A DNA stretch of 64,000 bases from Salinispora arenicola (GTDB lineage: Bacteria > Actinomycetota > Actinomycetes > Mycobacteriales > Micromonosporaceae): NCBI RefSeq assembly GCF_006716065.1, contig NZ_VFOL01000001.1, positions 1,736,001 to 1,800,000 of the forward strand, in the 5' to 3' direction. Made by a program: the position numbers and the translations under genes. Positions 34,443-43,813 of the stretch are shown piece after piece. The notes beneath the pieces are model-generated. The model saw only the letters and a program-made list of their open reading frames with translations, was not told where the DNA came from and ran no database searches. Each line of letters starts with the position of its first letter. The first letter of the stretch is position 1.

Positions 34443-35089
34443 GTGGATCGGCCGGTCCTCTTCGATATCGATGGCACGTTGGTGGATTCGACCCAGGCAG
34501 TCACCATGAGTTGGCGCAGGGTAGCAGCTCGCTATGGCATTGACGCCGATGACATCATGCAGGCTGTCATGGTCGACGCGACGAGGACGTGGTGCCGGAC
34601 TTCTTCCCCGCCGATGCTGTCGAGTCAGTCCTGCGGGAGGTGGCTGACCTTGAACTTCTCCATGCTGAGCTGGTTGACCCGGTCCCTGGGGCCGCTGCCG
34701 TCCTGACCGCGATCACCGATGACGCCTGGGCCGTTGTCACGTCCGGATCTCGCACTCTCATGACCGCCCGGATGCGTGGTGCTGGTCTGCGGCTTCCGCC
34801 GGTCTTCGTGGCCGCGGAGGACGTGCGCCAAGGCAAGCCCGACCCGGAAGGATATCTGCTGGCCGCATGTCGACTCGGCATTGATGCCGCGTCCTGTGTT
34901 GTCGTCGAGGATTCGCCGGCCGGAGTCGCCGCGGGTAAAGCGGCCGGGTCGGTGGTCGTGGCGCTCGCCAGCACCCATGCGCCTGATTCGCTGACCCAGG
35001 CCGACGTCGTCATCGACGATCTCAGCGATCTGCACCGAGTGATCAGCTCATTGCCGGCTTCGTCTGGTACGGCCCCTTTCCGGGCGTGA
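34443..35089 (+). pseudogene. HAD-superfamily phosphatase, frameshifted
   Basis: The gene starts well (GTG 34443; VLFDIDGTLVDST with the nucleophilic Asp of HAD motif I). Near 34564 the frame changes: HGRRDEDVVPDFFPAD and the rest (VVTSGSR motif II, QGKPDPEGYLLA motif III, VVEDSPAGVAAGKAAG motif IV) continue in another frame to 35089. A single missing base explains it. Restored, it would be a complete phosphoglycolate/sugar-phosphate phosphatase-like HAD protein of about 215 residues. Either a fresh mutation or a sequencing error. Confidence 0.8.
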
Positions 35090-35155
35090 ACGGCGGGCGG
35101 GGCCGGTAGTCAGAGTTCCCGCCGGGCCGACCGGCGGTGGCATTCGGCGGGCCAC

Positions 35156-36825
35156 TCAGCGCTCGGGCCCGAACCTGCCCCGCTGCTTCGAGGACATTGA
35201 CGTGGCGGCTGAGCCCGGTGGGCCGTCGCCCGCACCTCTCGTGCGAATGCCGATCTCTGGGCAGTCAGACCGTTCGGTGCCTGACGCCAGGGCGCCGAGG
35301 AGCCTGCGCGCCGGTGCGCCCGGGTCCGTAGTGGTGACCAGGGCCCGGCGCAGGAAGATCATTGGTGATGTCAGCTGCAGGTCAAGGCCCCGACGATGCA
35401 GCAGCAGGGCCGCGCTCCCGAGGAGAAGGACGGCGCCGAGGTAGCCGACGGTCAGCGGTAGGGCGCCGGTCCCGACCGGTGGCAGGCCATCGCGGTGATC
35501 GCGCTGATGGCGGTGAGGATCGAGCGGCTGCGGTGGGACCGAGCCGTCGCGGCGAGCGGCAGCACCGCCCACAGCAGATACCAGGGATGGACGACCGGCC
35601 CGCACGCGACCACGGCGGCAATGATCAGGCCGAGACCGCGTACCGGGGCCACTCCGCCTCGGGATATCGCCCTCAGCAGGGCCGCCACGATGATGACAGC
35701 GAGCACCACGCCGATGACTACCGCGACCTGGATGGCCATCGTGGTGATGTCCCGGCCGGCGAGCCTGCCGAGCCCACCGGCCAGGAAGCCGGCAATGTTC
35801 GTCGGTGCCAGCCAGCTGTGCACGGCGGTGCTCTGTCGGATGGCGCCGATCCAGCCGAAGCCGAGGCCGGTGCCGTGCGAGACCGCCAGGGTGATCGCTG
35901 TGCTGCCCAGTGCCATGACCAGCATGGCCGGCATCCCGCCGATGCGGCGACGGGCAAGATGGACGGCCAGGCAACCCACTGCGGCGACGCCGACGAACTT
36001 TATGTTCGCCGCGACCGTGAGCGCCGTGAGGCCCCCGCCGAACTGCAGGACCGCGGCGGCGCCCGTGCGCTCCATGCCGCGCAGCACCAGTTCCGTGCCG
36101 CAGAGCAGTAGTCCCATCATGAGGGCGTCATTGTGGACGCCAGCCACGAAATGCCAGATCACCAGCGGGTTGAGCAGGCCCAGTCAGAGGGCGGTGGACG
36201 GATCGGCGCCGGCCCGCCGGGCGAGGTGGGGAAGCGCCCAGGCGACAAGGACGACGCCGACGATCGCGATGAGCCGGTAGAGCAGCACCCCAGCGATCAG
36301 GTGCTCTCCGGTCAGGGCGGCGACGGACCGGGACAGGGCCAGCCAGGCCGGCCCGTACGGCGCCGGTGTCTCGATCCAGTAGTGGCTGACCTGCTGGGTC
36401 GCGGGATGGGCGGCACCGAGCCCCGGCAACGGTCCGATTGTGTACGGGTCCTGCCCACTCGCCGCGATCGCGCCCTGGGCGAGGTAACTCCATACATCGC
36501 CACTGAACAGCGGCGCGGCCACCAGGAAGGGCAGGGTCCACACCACCGCGATTGTGTGCACAACCACCGTCAGCTGCCGGTGCTCGCGCCCCAGCAGAAG
36601 CCAGGCGACCACTACCAGCATCATGCCGACCAGCCCGAGGGTCACCCGTGCGAACAGCGGGAGGCCGACGGCAGCGGTGGCGCCCAGCGTCGTGGCGCTA
36701 CCGATACAACCGGTGGCGACGACGGCGCGGGTGGGCAGTCGCCGTGCAGCCGACGGCGTGGCGGCCGATATGGCGGGGGCGGGTTTGGCGGGATGGAGGT
36801 CCAGCAGAGCGGCACTGTGTCTCAC
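35156..36825 (-). pseudogene. MptB/polyprenyl-phosphomannose-dependent mannosyltransferase-like gene, two lesions
   Basis: Reading from ATG 36825, the first 213 residues are hydrophobic helices with a GT-C type loop (LFSGDVWSYLAQGAIAASGQ, PAPYGPAWLALS). A TGA at about 36184-36186 interrupts TAL-LGLLNPLVIWHFVAG, where family members carry Trp, so TGG to TGA is the likely change. The same frame continues (VHNDALMMGLLLCG, VVHPWYLLWAVLPLA) to about 35490, where a one-base shift moves the coding to the frame ending at 35156. Restored, it is a roughly 550-residue multi-pass alpha-mannosyltransferase of actinobacterial lipoglycan assembly. Two independent lesions argue for a true pseudogene. Confidence 0.75.
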
Positions 36826-36969
36826 ATCCGGCTAGACGACCTCCTGCGTCGGTCGGTTCTTCCGCCGAGGTGGCGCTCGTCACTGTCAGTGAGTACTGGC
36901 GGCTAGCCGGAGTCGGTGGGATTCGTTCTCGTCCACAGCACGTGCAGACGGAGGCAGGGAGGTCGGCGC

Positions 36970-37668
36970 TCAACGTCCACGCGCGGCGGCGACGAGTCGG
37001 CTCACCTCATCGCCATCGGTAGCCTCGCGTCCGTCGCGCCGCACCGGCGCGCGCAGGTGGACCTCCCGGGCCCCGGTCGCCGCGACGACCTGCCGGACGT
37101 TGTGCGAACGGATTCCTCCGGCGGCGATCACCCGGACGTGGTCGCCGGCCCGCTGCCGCAGCGCGGCGATGCGGGCGGCGCCGGCCAGTGCGGTGTGCGC
37201 CGCACCTGATGTGAGTACCGCGTCGGCCCCGAGGTCGATCACCTCCTCGATCGCCGCAAGCTGGTCGCCGACCTCATCGAATGCCTTGTGCACGGTCACC
37301 GGCAACGGTCCCGCCGCCTCGATGAGGTGCCGCAGCACGGCCAGGTCGAGGTTGTGGTCGGGCGTGAGGGCGCCGACCACCACCCCGACCGCGAGACCGT
37401 GCGGGTTGGGCAGGTCGCGGATGGCCGCGATGTCGGCGAGCATGACCTGCCGTTCGATCTCGCTCACCCGAAAGTCACCGCCCCGGGGGCGGATCATGAC
37501 GCGCAAAGCTGCCGTGCGCAACGTACGCAGGGCGACCTCAACCGTCCCGAGGCTCGGGGTGGTGCCGCCCTGGCCGAGGTCGGCGCAGAGCTCCAGCCGG
37601 TCGGCCCCGGCCGCCTCGGCCACCAGCGCGGTCGGCACGTCACTGACACAGATCTCGACAGTGGTCAT
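36970..37668 (-). CDS. cutC: CutC family protein
   Basis: A 232-residue TIM-barrel protein (MTTVEICVSDVPTALVAEAA; GADRLELCADLGQGG; VMIRPRGGDF; VTVHKAFDEV; VLTSGAAHTA). CutC was named for copper homeostasis in E. coli, but the role is disputed. The start overlaps the stop of the ABC ATPase gene (ATGA), so here it is translated with a peptide-type transporter, suggesting a metabolic role connected with the imported compound. Confidence 0.9.
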   Translation of the reverse strand: MTTVEICVSDVPTALVAEAAGADRLELCADLGQGGTTPSLGTVEVALRTLRTAALRVMIRPRGGDFRVSEIERQVMLADIAAIRDLPNPHGLAVGVVVGALTPDHNLDLAVLRHLIEAAGPLPVTVHKAFDEVGDQLAAIEEVIDLGADAVLTSGAAHTALAGAARIAALRQRAGDHVRVIAAGGIRSHNVRQVVAATGAREVHLRAPVRRDGREATDGDEVSRLVAAARGR

Positions 37669-39776
37669 ACAGCGGCCTGGGTCTGCGTGGCCGTCCCGCT
37701 TGGCTCCGCGCGTAGCGGCAGGTGGCAGGCCACCTGGTGCAGGCCACCGACCAGCGGCGGCTCCGTCGTGCAGATCTGCGCCGCGCGGGGGCAGCGGGTA
37801 CGGAATCGGCATCCGGTGGGTGGGTCGAGGGCACTGGGAAGCTCGCCCCGGATGGTCATGCCGTCGCCAGCGGCTGCCGAGCTCGGCGTGATGGACGGGA
37901 CCGCGTCGACCAGGGCCTGCGTGTACGGATGCCGGGCGGCCCGCACCACGTCCCGGGCGGGCCCGATCTCGACGAGCTTGCCGAGGTACATGACCCCGAT
38001 CCGATCCGCCATGTAGTCGACAACGGACAGGTCATGGCTGATGAAGATGTACGCCAGACCGAGCTCGCGCTGCAGGTCCCGCATCAGGTTGAGTACCTGG
38101 GCCTGGATCGACACGTCCAGTGCGCTCACCGGTTCGTCGCCGACGATCAGGCGGGGGCGCAGCGCCAGCGACCGGGCCAGCCCGATCCGCTGCAACTGAC
38201 CGCCGGAGAACTCGTGGGGGTAGCGTTCCAGCGCCCGCCGGGACAACCCCACCTGGTCGAGGAGGGTGGCGATCCGCGCTTGCCGTGCCGCACCGTCACC
38301 CACCTTCTGAATCTCGAGCGGTTCGGCGAGGATGGCGTCGACGCGCATCCGAGGGTTCATCGCGGCGTAGCTGTCCTGGAACATGAGTTGGACCTGCCGG
38401 TGCATCCGGCGTCGTTCCCGACCGGTCAGGTCGGTGAGATCCGTACCGTCCAACACGATCTGTCCGGCGGAGGGCTGTTCCAGGCCGACGGAGAGTCGTC
38501 CCACAGTGGACTTACCGCAGCCGGACTCGCCGACGAGCCCGAAGGTCTCCCCGGGCCTGACCTCGAAGGAGACGTCGGCCACCGCGCTTACCTGCCCGGC
38601 GCTGCGGCGCAGTAGCCCACCTCCGTGCGCCGGGTAGTTCTTGACCAGGTTCCGCACCGACAGGACCGGCGCCGCCGCGAGTTCGGGTGCCGCGGTGACC
38701 GGCGTCGCCGCCGGTTCGGTCCGCGCGGGGACCGGCCCGGTGACCGCCCCGGTGGGCGCGGGTACCGGGTGCAGGCACGCGTGCTGGTGCGCGCCCGGGA
38801 TCAGGGACGGGTCGGTGGTCCGGCAGTCGTCACCGACATACGAACACCGCGGCGCGAACCGGCAGCCCGTCAGGGGGCCGGACAGGTCCGGCGGCAGCCC
38901 TGGGATGCTGTTCAGCCGGTCGTGTCCGCCGTTCTCCCGGATCGCCGACTCGGGTAGCGCCTGCATCAGGGCCTCGGTGTAGCGGTGTCGGGGCGCGTGG
39001 AACAACTGCTCGGTGGCCGCGGTCTCCACGACCCGTCCGGCGTACATGACGGCGACCCGGTCCGCCCGACCGGCGATCACCCCGAGATCGTGGGTGACCA
39101 GGATGACGGCCATCCCAAACTCTTCTCGCAGATCGTCGATGAGTTCGAGGATCTGCCGCTGGGTGGTGACGTCGAGGGCCGTGGTCGGTTCGTCGGCGAT
39201 GAGCAGGCTTGGTGAGCAGACCAGTGCCATCGCGATGGCGACCCGTTGCCGCATTCCGCCGGACAGCTCATGCGGATAGCTGTCGACGATCCGCTCCGGA
39301 CGCGGCATCCCGACCCGGCGCAGAATCTCGACGGCCCGCTCCCGGGCCTCCGCCCGGCCGACCCGCTCGTGCACGCGCAACGGTTCGGCCACCTGTGCGC
39401 CGATGCGCATGGTGGGGTTGAGCGAGGTGAGCGGGTCCTGGAAGACCATGCCCATCCGAACACCTCGGATTCGGCGCACCTCGTCGGGTGGCAACGATCG
39501 CAGGTCCCGTCCCTCGAACAAAATCTGCCCACCGGCGACCCGACCGCCGGACGGAAGTAGACCCATGATCGACAGGGCGGTCATCGTCTTGCCGCTGCCG
39601 GATTCGCCCACGATGCCGAGGGTCTGCCCGGGCGCGACCTCGAGACTGACGCCGTCGAGGGCGTGTACCGTGCCGCGGCGCAGCGCGATGTCGGTGTCGA
39701 GGTCGCGCAGTTCCAGCAGGGGTCGGCTGCCGGCCGACGAGGCGTGCCGGGTGGTTGGACCGATCGATTCGCTCAT
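37665..39776 (-). CDS. oligopeptide ABC transporter, fused DppD-DppF ATPase
   Basis: A 703-residue protein containing two complete ABC ATPase domains. The first (about 18-340) has Walker A GESGSGKTM, signature LSGGMRQR and a C-terminal oligopeptide/dipeptide extension with Cys residues (TGCRFAPRCSY). The second (about 375-700) has GESGCGKST, the signature FSGGQLQR and a second extension (TGCRFRTRCPRA). Each Cys set is typical of the Fe-S-like motif in Dpp/Opp ATPases. The fusion replaces two separate genes. It works with the permeases 39789-41647 and the binding protein 41721-43523. Confidence 0.95.
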   Translation of the reverse strand: MSESIGPTTRHASSAGSRPLLELRDLDTDIALRRGTVHALDGVSLEVAPGQTLGIVGESGSGKTMTALSIMGLLPSGGRVAGGQILFEGRDLRSLPPDEVRRIRGVRMGMVFQDPLTSLNPTMRIGAQVAEPLRVHERVGRAEARERAVEILRRVGMPRPERIVDSYPHELSGGMRQRVAIAMALVCSPSLLIADEPTTALDVTTQRQILELIDDLREEFGMAVILVTHDLGVIAGRADRVAVMYAGRVVETAATEQLFHAPRHRYTEALMQALPESAIRENGGHDRLNSIPGLPPDLSGPLTGCRFAPRCSYVGDDCRTTDPSLIPGAHQHACLHPVPAPTGAVTGPVPARTEPAATPVTAAPELAAAPVLSVRNLVKNYPAHGGGLLRRSAGQVSAVADVSFEVRPGETFGLVGESGCGKSTVGRLSVGLEQPSAGQIVLDGTDLTDLTGRERRRMHRQVQLMFQDSYAAMNPRMRVDAILAEPLEIQKVGDGAARQARIATLLDQVGLSRRALERYPHEFSGGQLQRIGLARSLALRPRLIVGDEPVSALDVSIQAQVLNLMRDLQRELGLAYIFISHDLSVVDYMADRIGVMYLGKLVEIGPARDVVRAARHPYTQALVDAVPSITPSSAAAGDGMTIRGELPSALDPPTGCRFRTRCPRAAQICTTEPPLVGGLHQVACHLPLRAEPSGTATQTQAAV

Positions 39777-39788
39777 TCTCTGCTCCTG

Positions 39789-40691
39789 CTAGCGTCGCCG
39801 GAGGCGAACCTCGAAGGCATCCCTCAGCCCGTCACCGATGAAGTTGAAGGCGAGGACGATGAGGATGATGGCGATCCCGGGCGGGTACAACAGCCACCAG
39901 TGGCCGCTGTAGGTGTCCGCCAGACCATCGGAGAGCATGCCACCCCAGTTCGCCGCCGGTGGGGGGACGCCGAGGCCGAGGAAGGACAGGTAGGCGACGT
40001 AGAGGATGGCGTCGGCGACCTGGAAGGTGGCGTTGACGATCACCGTGCCGATGGCGTTGGGGATGATGTGTCGGCGGACCGCACGACCGCCCGTGCCACC
40101 CATCCCGCGCATCGCCTGGACGTACTCGCGTGAGCGCAACGTCAGTGCCTCGCCTCGCACGAGCCGGGCCGGACCCAACCAGGCGAAGGCGCCGATGATG
40201 AGGATGAGCATCGGCACGCTCGGTGTGACGATGGCGGCGAGCAGCATGAACAGGAACAACGACGGGATCGACATCATCGCGTCGACGACGCGCATCACCG
40301 CGGCGTCCACCCAGCCGCCGACGAAGCCGGCGATGGCGCCCAGAAGCGTGCCAACGATGGTGGCGAGGATCCCGGCAGCCAGTCCGACGATGATGGAGGT
40401 CTGGCCGCCGAGCATCAACCGCCCCAACTGGTCGTAGCCGACCCCGTCGGTGCCGAGTGGATGTCCCTGCTCTCCCGGGGCCAGGTGTACGGCGGTGAGG
40501 TCCGTGTGCACCTGGTCGGTCTGGTACACCAACGGTCCGAGGAAACAGACCCCGGCCAGGAGGACGAACAGACACAGCCCCACCAGGGCAAGCCGGTTCT
40601 CGCAGAAGACGATCAGCCCCTGCCGCCACAGGCCGCGCGGTGGCGCGTCCTTCGGCTCGGCCGGGCTGACCGCCTCGGACAGCGTGCTCAT
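39789..40691 (-). CDS. oligopeptide ABC transporter permease (DppC type)
   Basis: A 300-residue inner-membrane permease. The N-terminal OppC-type helix (LALVGLCLFVLLAGVCFLG), the large periplasmic loop and the BPD_transp_1 core with an EAA-type loop (RSREYVQAMRGMGGTGGRAV) are visible, with about six membrane helices. Its start overlaps the stop of the partner permease by 4 bases. Confidence 0.95.
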   Translation of the reverse strand: MSTLSEAVSPAEPKDAPPRGLWRQGLIVFCENRLALVGLCLFVLLAGVCFLGPLVYQTDQVHTDLTAVHLAPGEQGHPLGTDGVGYDQLGRLMLGGQTSIIVGLAAGILATIVGTLLGAIAGFVGGWVDAAVMRVVDAMMSIPSLFLFMLLAAIVTPSVPMLILIIGAFAWLGPARLVRGEALTLRSREYVQAMRGMGGTGGRAVRRHIIPNAIGTVIVNATFQVADAILYVAYLSFLGLGVPPPAANWGGMLSDGLADTYSGHWWLLYPPGIAIILIVLAFNFIGDGLRDAFEVRLRRR

Positions 40692-41647
40692 GTGGCACTC
40701 CCACGGAGTCGGACTCGGGGGTCGACGGTGGCGTAGAGCAGGTCGGCTATCAGCGCGCCGACGACCGTGGCGATCGAGATGATGACGGTGACCCCGAGCA
40801 GGATCGGAAAGTCCCGCTTGAGGGCCGCCTGCCAGAACAGCTGGCCCATCCCGGGGAAGTTGAACAGCGACTCGACGACCAGCGCCCCACTGAACAGCGC
40901 GGGCAGGTACATCCCGAGCAGCGTGATGACCGGGAACAGCCCGTTACGCAGGGTGTGTCGAAGCACAACCCGCCGCTCGGAGAGCCCCTTGCTGCGGGCG
41001 GTCCGCACGTAGTTCTCGTTCAGATTGTCGATCATGGATGACCGCACGTACCGCGCGTAGACCGCGATGGTGACGATGGCGAGGGTGGCCGTGGGTAGGA
41101 CCAGCCCGGCCGGATCGGCGAGCACCTCGGCCACCGTGAACCCCTGTGGTGCCTCCGGGGGCAGGATCGGCCAGACCTGCGAGAAGACAATGATCATCAT
41201 GAGGCCCAGAAAGAAGATGGGCGTGGCGTACGCCAGCAGCGACAGCGCGGTGATGGCGTAGTCGGGCCATCGGTTGCGGCGTACCGCCTGGAGCACGCCG
41301 AGCGGGATCGCCAACACGACGGCGAGCAGGGTCGACAGCAGCGACAACACCATCGTTTTGGGTAGCCGCTGTTCGATCGCCTCGAGAACGGACTGGTTGA
41401 GCTGGTACGAGTAGCCGAGATCACCCTGTAGCAGGCGCTGTACGTACATGCCGTACTGCTGGATCAACGGCCGGTCGTAGCCCATCTCGTGGTTGAACGC
41501 CGCCAACTGCTCCAGCGTCGCCTCCTTGCCGAGGGTGGCTCGTGCGGCGCCCCCGGGCAGCAGGTGCAGGATGAGGAACGCGATCACCGTGACGAGTACG
41601 ACGACGATGAGTGCCTGTCCCAGGCGCGTGATGAGGTACCGGGCCAC
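40688..41647 (-). CDS. oligopeptide ABC transporter permease (DppB type)
   Basis: A 319-residue permease with the DppB/OppB N-terminus (RYLITRLGQALIVVVLVTVI), a periplasmic loop, and the conserved cytoplasmic loop YVRTARSKGLSERRVVLRHT that docks the ATPase. It follows the binding-protein gene across a long hairpin, so its expression is probably lower than that of the binding protein. Confidence 0.95.
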   Translation of the reverse strand: MARYLITRLGQALIVVVLVTVIAFLILHLLPGGAARATLGKEATLEQLAAFNHEMGYDRPLIQQYGMYVQRLLQGDLGYSYQLNQSVLEAIEQRLPKTMVLSLLSTLLAVVLAIPLGVLQAVRRNRWPDYAITALSLLAYATPIFFLGLMMIIVFSQVWPILPPEAPQGFTVAEVLADPAGLVLPTATLAIVTIAVYARYVRSSMIDNLNENYVRTARSKGLSERRVVLRHTLRNGLFPVITLLGMYLPALFSGALVVESLFNFPGMGQLFWQAALKRDFPILLGVTVIISIATVVGALIADLLYATVDPRVRLRGSAT

Positions 41648-41672
41648 GTGTGCGGTTTCCTCTCCCGGTCGG

Positions 41673-41705
41673 GGCCCCGGCGACGCGCAGCGCGTCGCCG
41701 GGGCC
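41673..41705 (-). terminator. intercistronic hairpin between binding protein and permease genes
   Basis: Perfect 15-bp arms (41673-41687 and 41691-41705) with a 3-nt loop in the 73-base gap. In this position such a stem acts as a partial terminator or mRNA 3'-end stabiliser, raising binding protein over permease. Confidence 0.7.
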
Positions 41706-41720
41706 GGAACGATCAGCGGG

Positions 41721-43523
41721 TTACTTCCAGGACCAGTCCTGGAAGTACATGAGATTCATCGGATCCTGCGGCTCGACTCCCTGCAGGCCGGAGCGGTACG
41801 CCGAGACCTGGTACACCGGGTTCGGCATCCACAGCACGGGCAGGTCCTTGGCCAGGAAGTCGTTGTACGCCGTGAGCGCGCTCTCGTCGCCAGCGAACTG
41901 GGTGGCCTCGATGAGCTTGTCGGCCTCCGGATTGCTGTAGCTGCCCAGGTTGACCGGGGCGTCGGTGGCGAAGAGCCGCTCGCCGCTGGCGAAGGCCGGG
42001 TAGTACCAGCTGCCCTGCGAGCCGAAGAAGGACATGTCCCAGTCGCAGGTCCCCTCGGTCGGCTCGCACGCCGGGGTGACCGCGACCGAGTCCGGCACCT
42101 CCTTGATCGTCAGCTGGATGCCGAGCTTGGCCATCTGTGACTTGATCTCGGCGAACATCTTGGTCGTGGCGGCGAACCCGGTCTGGCTGGTGACGGTGAA
42201 CTCCAGCGCCGTGCCGGCGGCGATTCCGTCACCGCACTGGTTCGGGCCGGTGCCCGGTGACTGGCAGGTGGTCTGCCCGTCCGGGGTCACCTTCCAGCCG
42301 TGGCTCTCCAGCAGTTCCTTGGCCTTCGCCGGATCGAAGGAGTAGGCGCATCCCGCGGCGTCGGTGTTGGTGCCGGGCTTGGCCGGTACCGGGCCGCAGG
42401 TCGGCGCGGCGGTGTCCGACCAGATGACCTTGCTGATCGTCGGCTGGTCGATGAGCATTTGCAGCGACTGCCGAAGGTAGGGCTGCTTGAACAGCACGCC
42501 GGTTTTCGGGTTGTTGTAGTTCAGCTGCAGGTAGGTGATCGACCAGCCGTACCACGGCGAGACCGTGTATCCCTTGGACTCGAGGTAGCTCTCCTGGGAC
42601 AGGTTGGCCGCTGGCACGTACCCGTAGTCGATGTCACCGGCGCGGAGCACGTTGAACTCGGCGTCGTCGCTGGTGAACGGGCGCAACACGACCGTGGCCA
42701 GCTTCGGTTTGTCGGTACCGGAGTAGTTCGGTTGGGCGGCGAGGGTGACCTCACCGTTGGGCACGTACTTCTCCAGCTTCCACGCGCCGCTGGTGACCTT
42801 CCACAACTCGTTGGAGTCGTACGTCTTGGGGTCCTTCGCGGCGGCGGTGAGGAAGTCGAAGACCTTCTCGGCGCCCTCCGGGCTGCTGGCGAGGTCGCTC
42901 ACGTCGGCGGTCGCGGAGTCCTTGTCCCAGGCGTGCTGGGGCAGGGGCGTGATGCGGTTGAGTTGGTTGTCGACGAACCACGCGGTGTTGTAGACCTTCG
43001 TGGTGGTGATCGAGAAGGTCTTTTCGTCCTGGACCGACCACTCCGCGACGTTGTCGGGGAAGCCGCCGGCCCGGTAGGACGCCCACTTGTCCTTGTTCGC
43101 CGTGACCAGGTCGTACCAGAACTGGATGTCCTTGGTGGTGATGGGCTTGCCGTCGGACCAGGTGTTGTCCTTCAGCGTGATCGTCAGGGTCCGGCCGTCC
43201 TCGCTCACCTGCGGTGGCTCGGCCATCGAGCGTTGTGGGTCGATGTTGTACTGCGCCGTGCCGTCGAGCCGGTACTGGTACAGGGGCCGGTAGAGCGACT
43301 GGTTGAAGATGGCGTTCTCACCCTGCGTGAATCCGGGTGCCGAGATCGGCAGGATCCAGTTGGGGGTACGCAAGGCGACCGTCACGGTGTCCTTGCCCTG
43401 ACTTCCGCCGTCTTGGGACGATCCACTGCTGTCACCGCAGCCGACCAGGCCCGCCCCGAGAGCGATCGTGGTGGCTGCCGCCACCGCGCCACGCAGGGCG
43501 CGGCGGGGAAATCTGCTCGTCAT
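41721..43523 (-). CDS. family 5 extracellular solute-binding lipoprotein
   Basis: A 600-residue protein with a lipoprotein signal (RRALRGAVAAATTIALGAG, lipobox LVGC), a Ser/Gly linker, and an SBP_bac_5 domain (DGRTLTITLKDNTWSDGKPI; LNYNNPKTGVLFKQPYLRQS). It would capture peptides or peptide-like sugars outside the membrane. GAGGAG lies seven bases before the ATG. The divergent ROK regulator gene starts 290 bp away. Confidence 0.95.
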   Translation of the reverse strand: MTSRFPRRALRGAVAAATTIALGAGLVGCGDSSGSSQDGGSQGKDTVTVALRTPNWILPISAPGFTQGENAIFNQSLYRPLYQYRLDGTAQYNIDPQRSMAEPPQVSEDGRTLTITLKDNTWSDGKPITTKDIQFWYDLVTANKDKWASYRAGGFPDNVAEWSVQDEKTFSITTTKVYNTAWFVDNQLNRITPLPQHAWDKDSATADVSDLASSPEGAEKVFDFLTAAAKDPKTYDSNELWKVTSGAWKLEKYVPNGEVTLAAQPNYSGTDKPKLATVVLRPFTSDDAEFNVLRAGDIDYGYVPAANLSQESYLESKGYTVSPWYGWSITYLQLNYNNPKTGVLFKQPYLRQSLQMLIDQPTISKVIWSDTAAPTCGPVPAKPGTNTDAAGCAYSFDPAKAKELLESHGWKVTPDGQTTCQSPGTGPNQCGDGIAAGTALEFTVTSQTGFAATTKMFAEIKSQMAKLGIQLTIKEVPDSVAVTPACEPTEGTCDWDMSFFGSQGSWYYPAFASGERLFATDAPVNLGSYSNPEADKLIEATQFAGDESALTAYNDFLAKDLPVLWMPNPVYQVSAYRSGLQGVEPQDPMNLMYFQDWSWK

Positions 43524-43634
43524 GAGTCTCCTCGATTGATGTGCACGTGCCCTACGTCACCGGGTGCCGGCGGTGTGCCGGGCGCCCCCGCCGGGCGCTG
43601 CCTCGGCGATCAACGCGAAGAATGTATCCAGGTA

Positions 43635-43666
43635 GAAGTGGTACGTCAACGAAAATTACCCACTTC
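43635..43666. promoter_or_regulatory. candidate operator between transporter and ROK operons
   Basis: Inverted arms GAAGTGG (43635-43641) and CCACTTC (43660-43666) flank an AT-rich centre in the divergent promoter region. The centre-to-centre distance of 25 bp and the AT-rich spacer resemble ROK (NagC/Mlc-like) operators. This is the only AT-rich stretch in the neighbourhood. Confidence 0.4.
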
Positions 43667-43813
43667 ATTTACTAACTTTGGCCAGGGTACGATCAAAGTC
43701 GCCCGAAGCATCGACCGTTACTCCTCGCGTGGGCGGCCGGAGCCCACCCGCGGCTTTGCGCTGCGACACACTGAGGCGGCGCCGGAGAACCACCCGACCA
43801 AGGAGAGGCAAAC

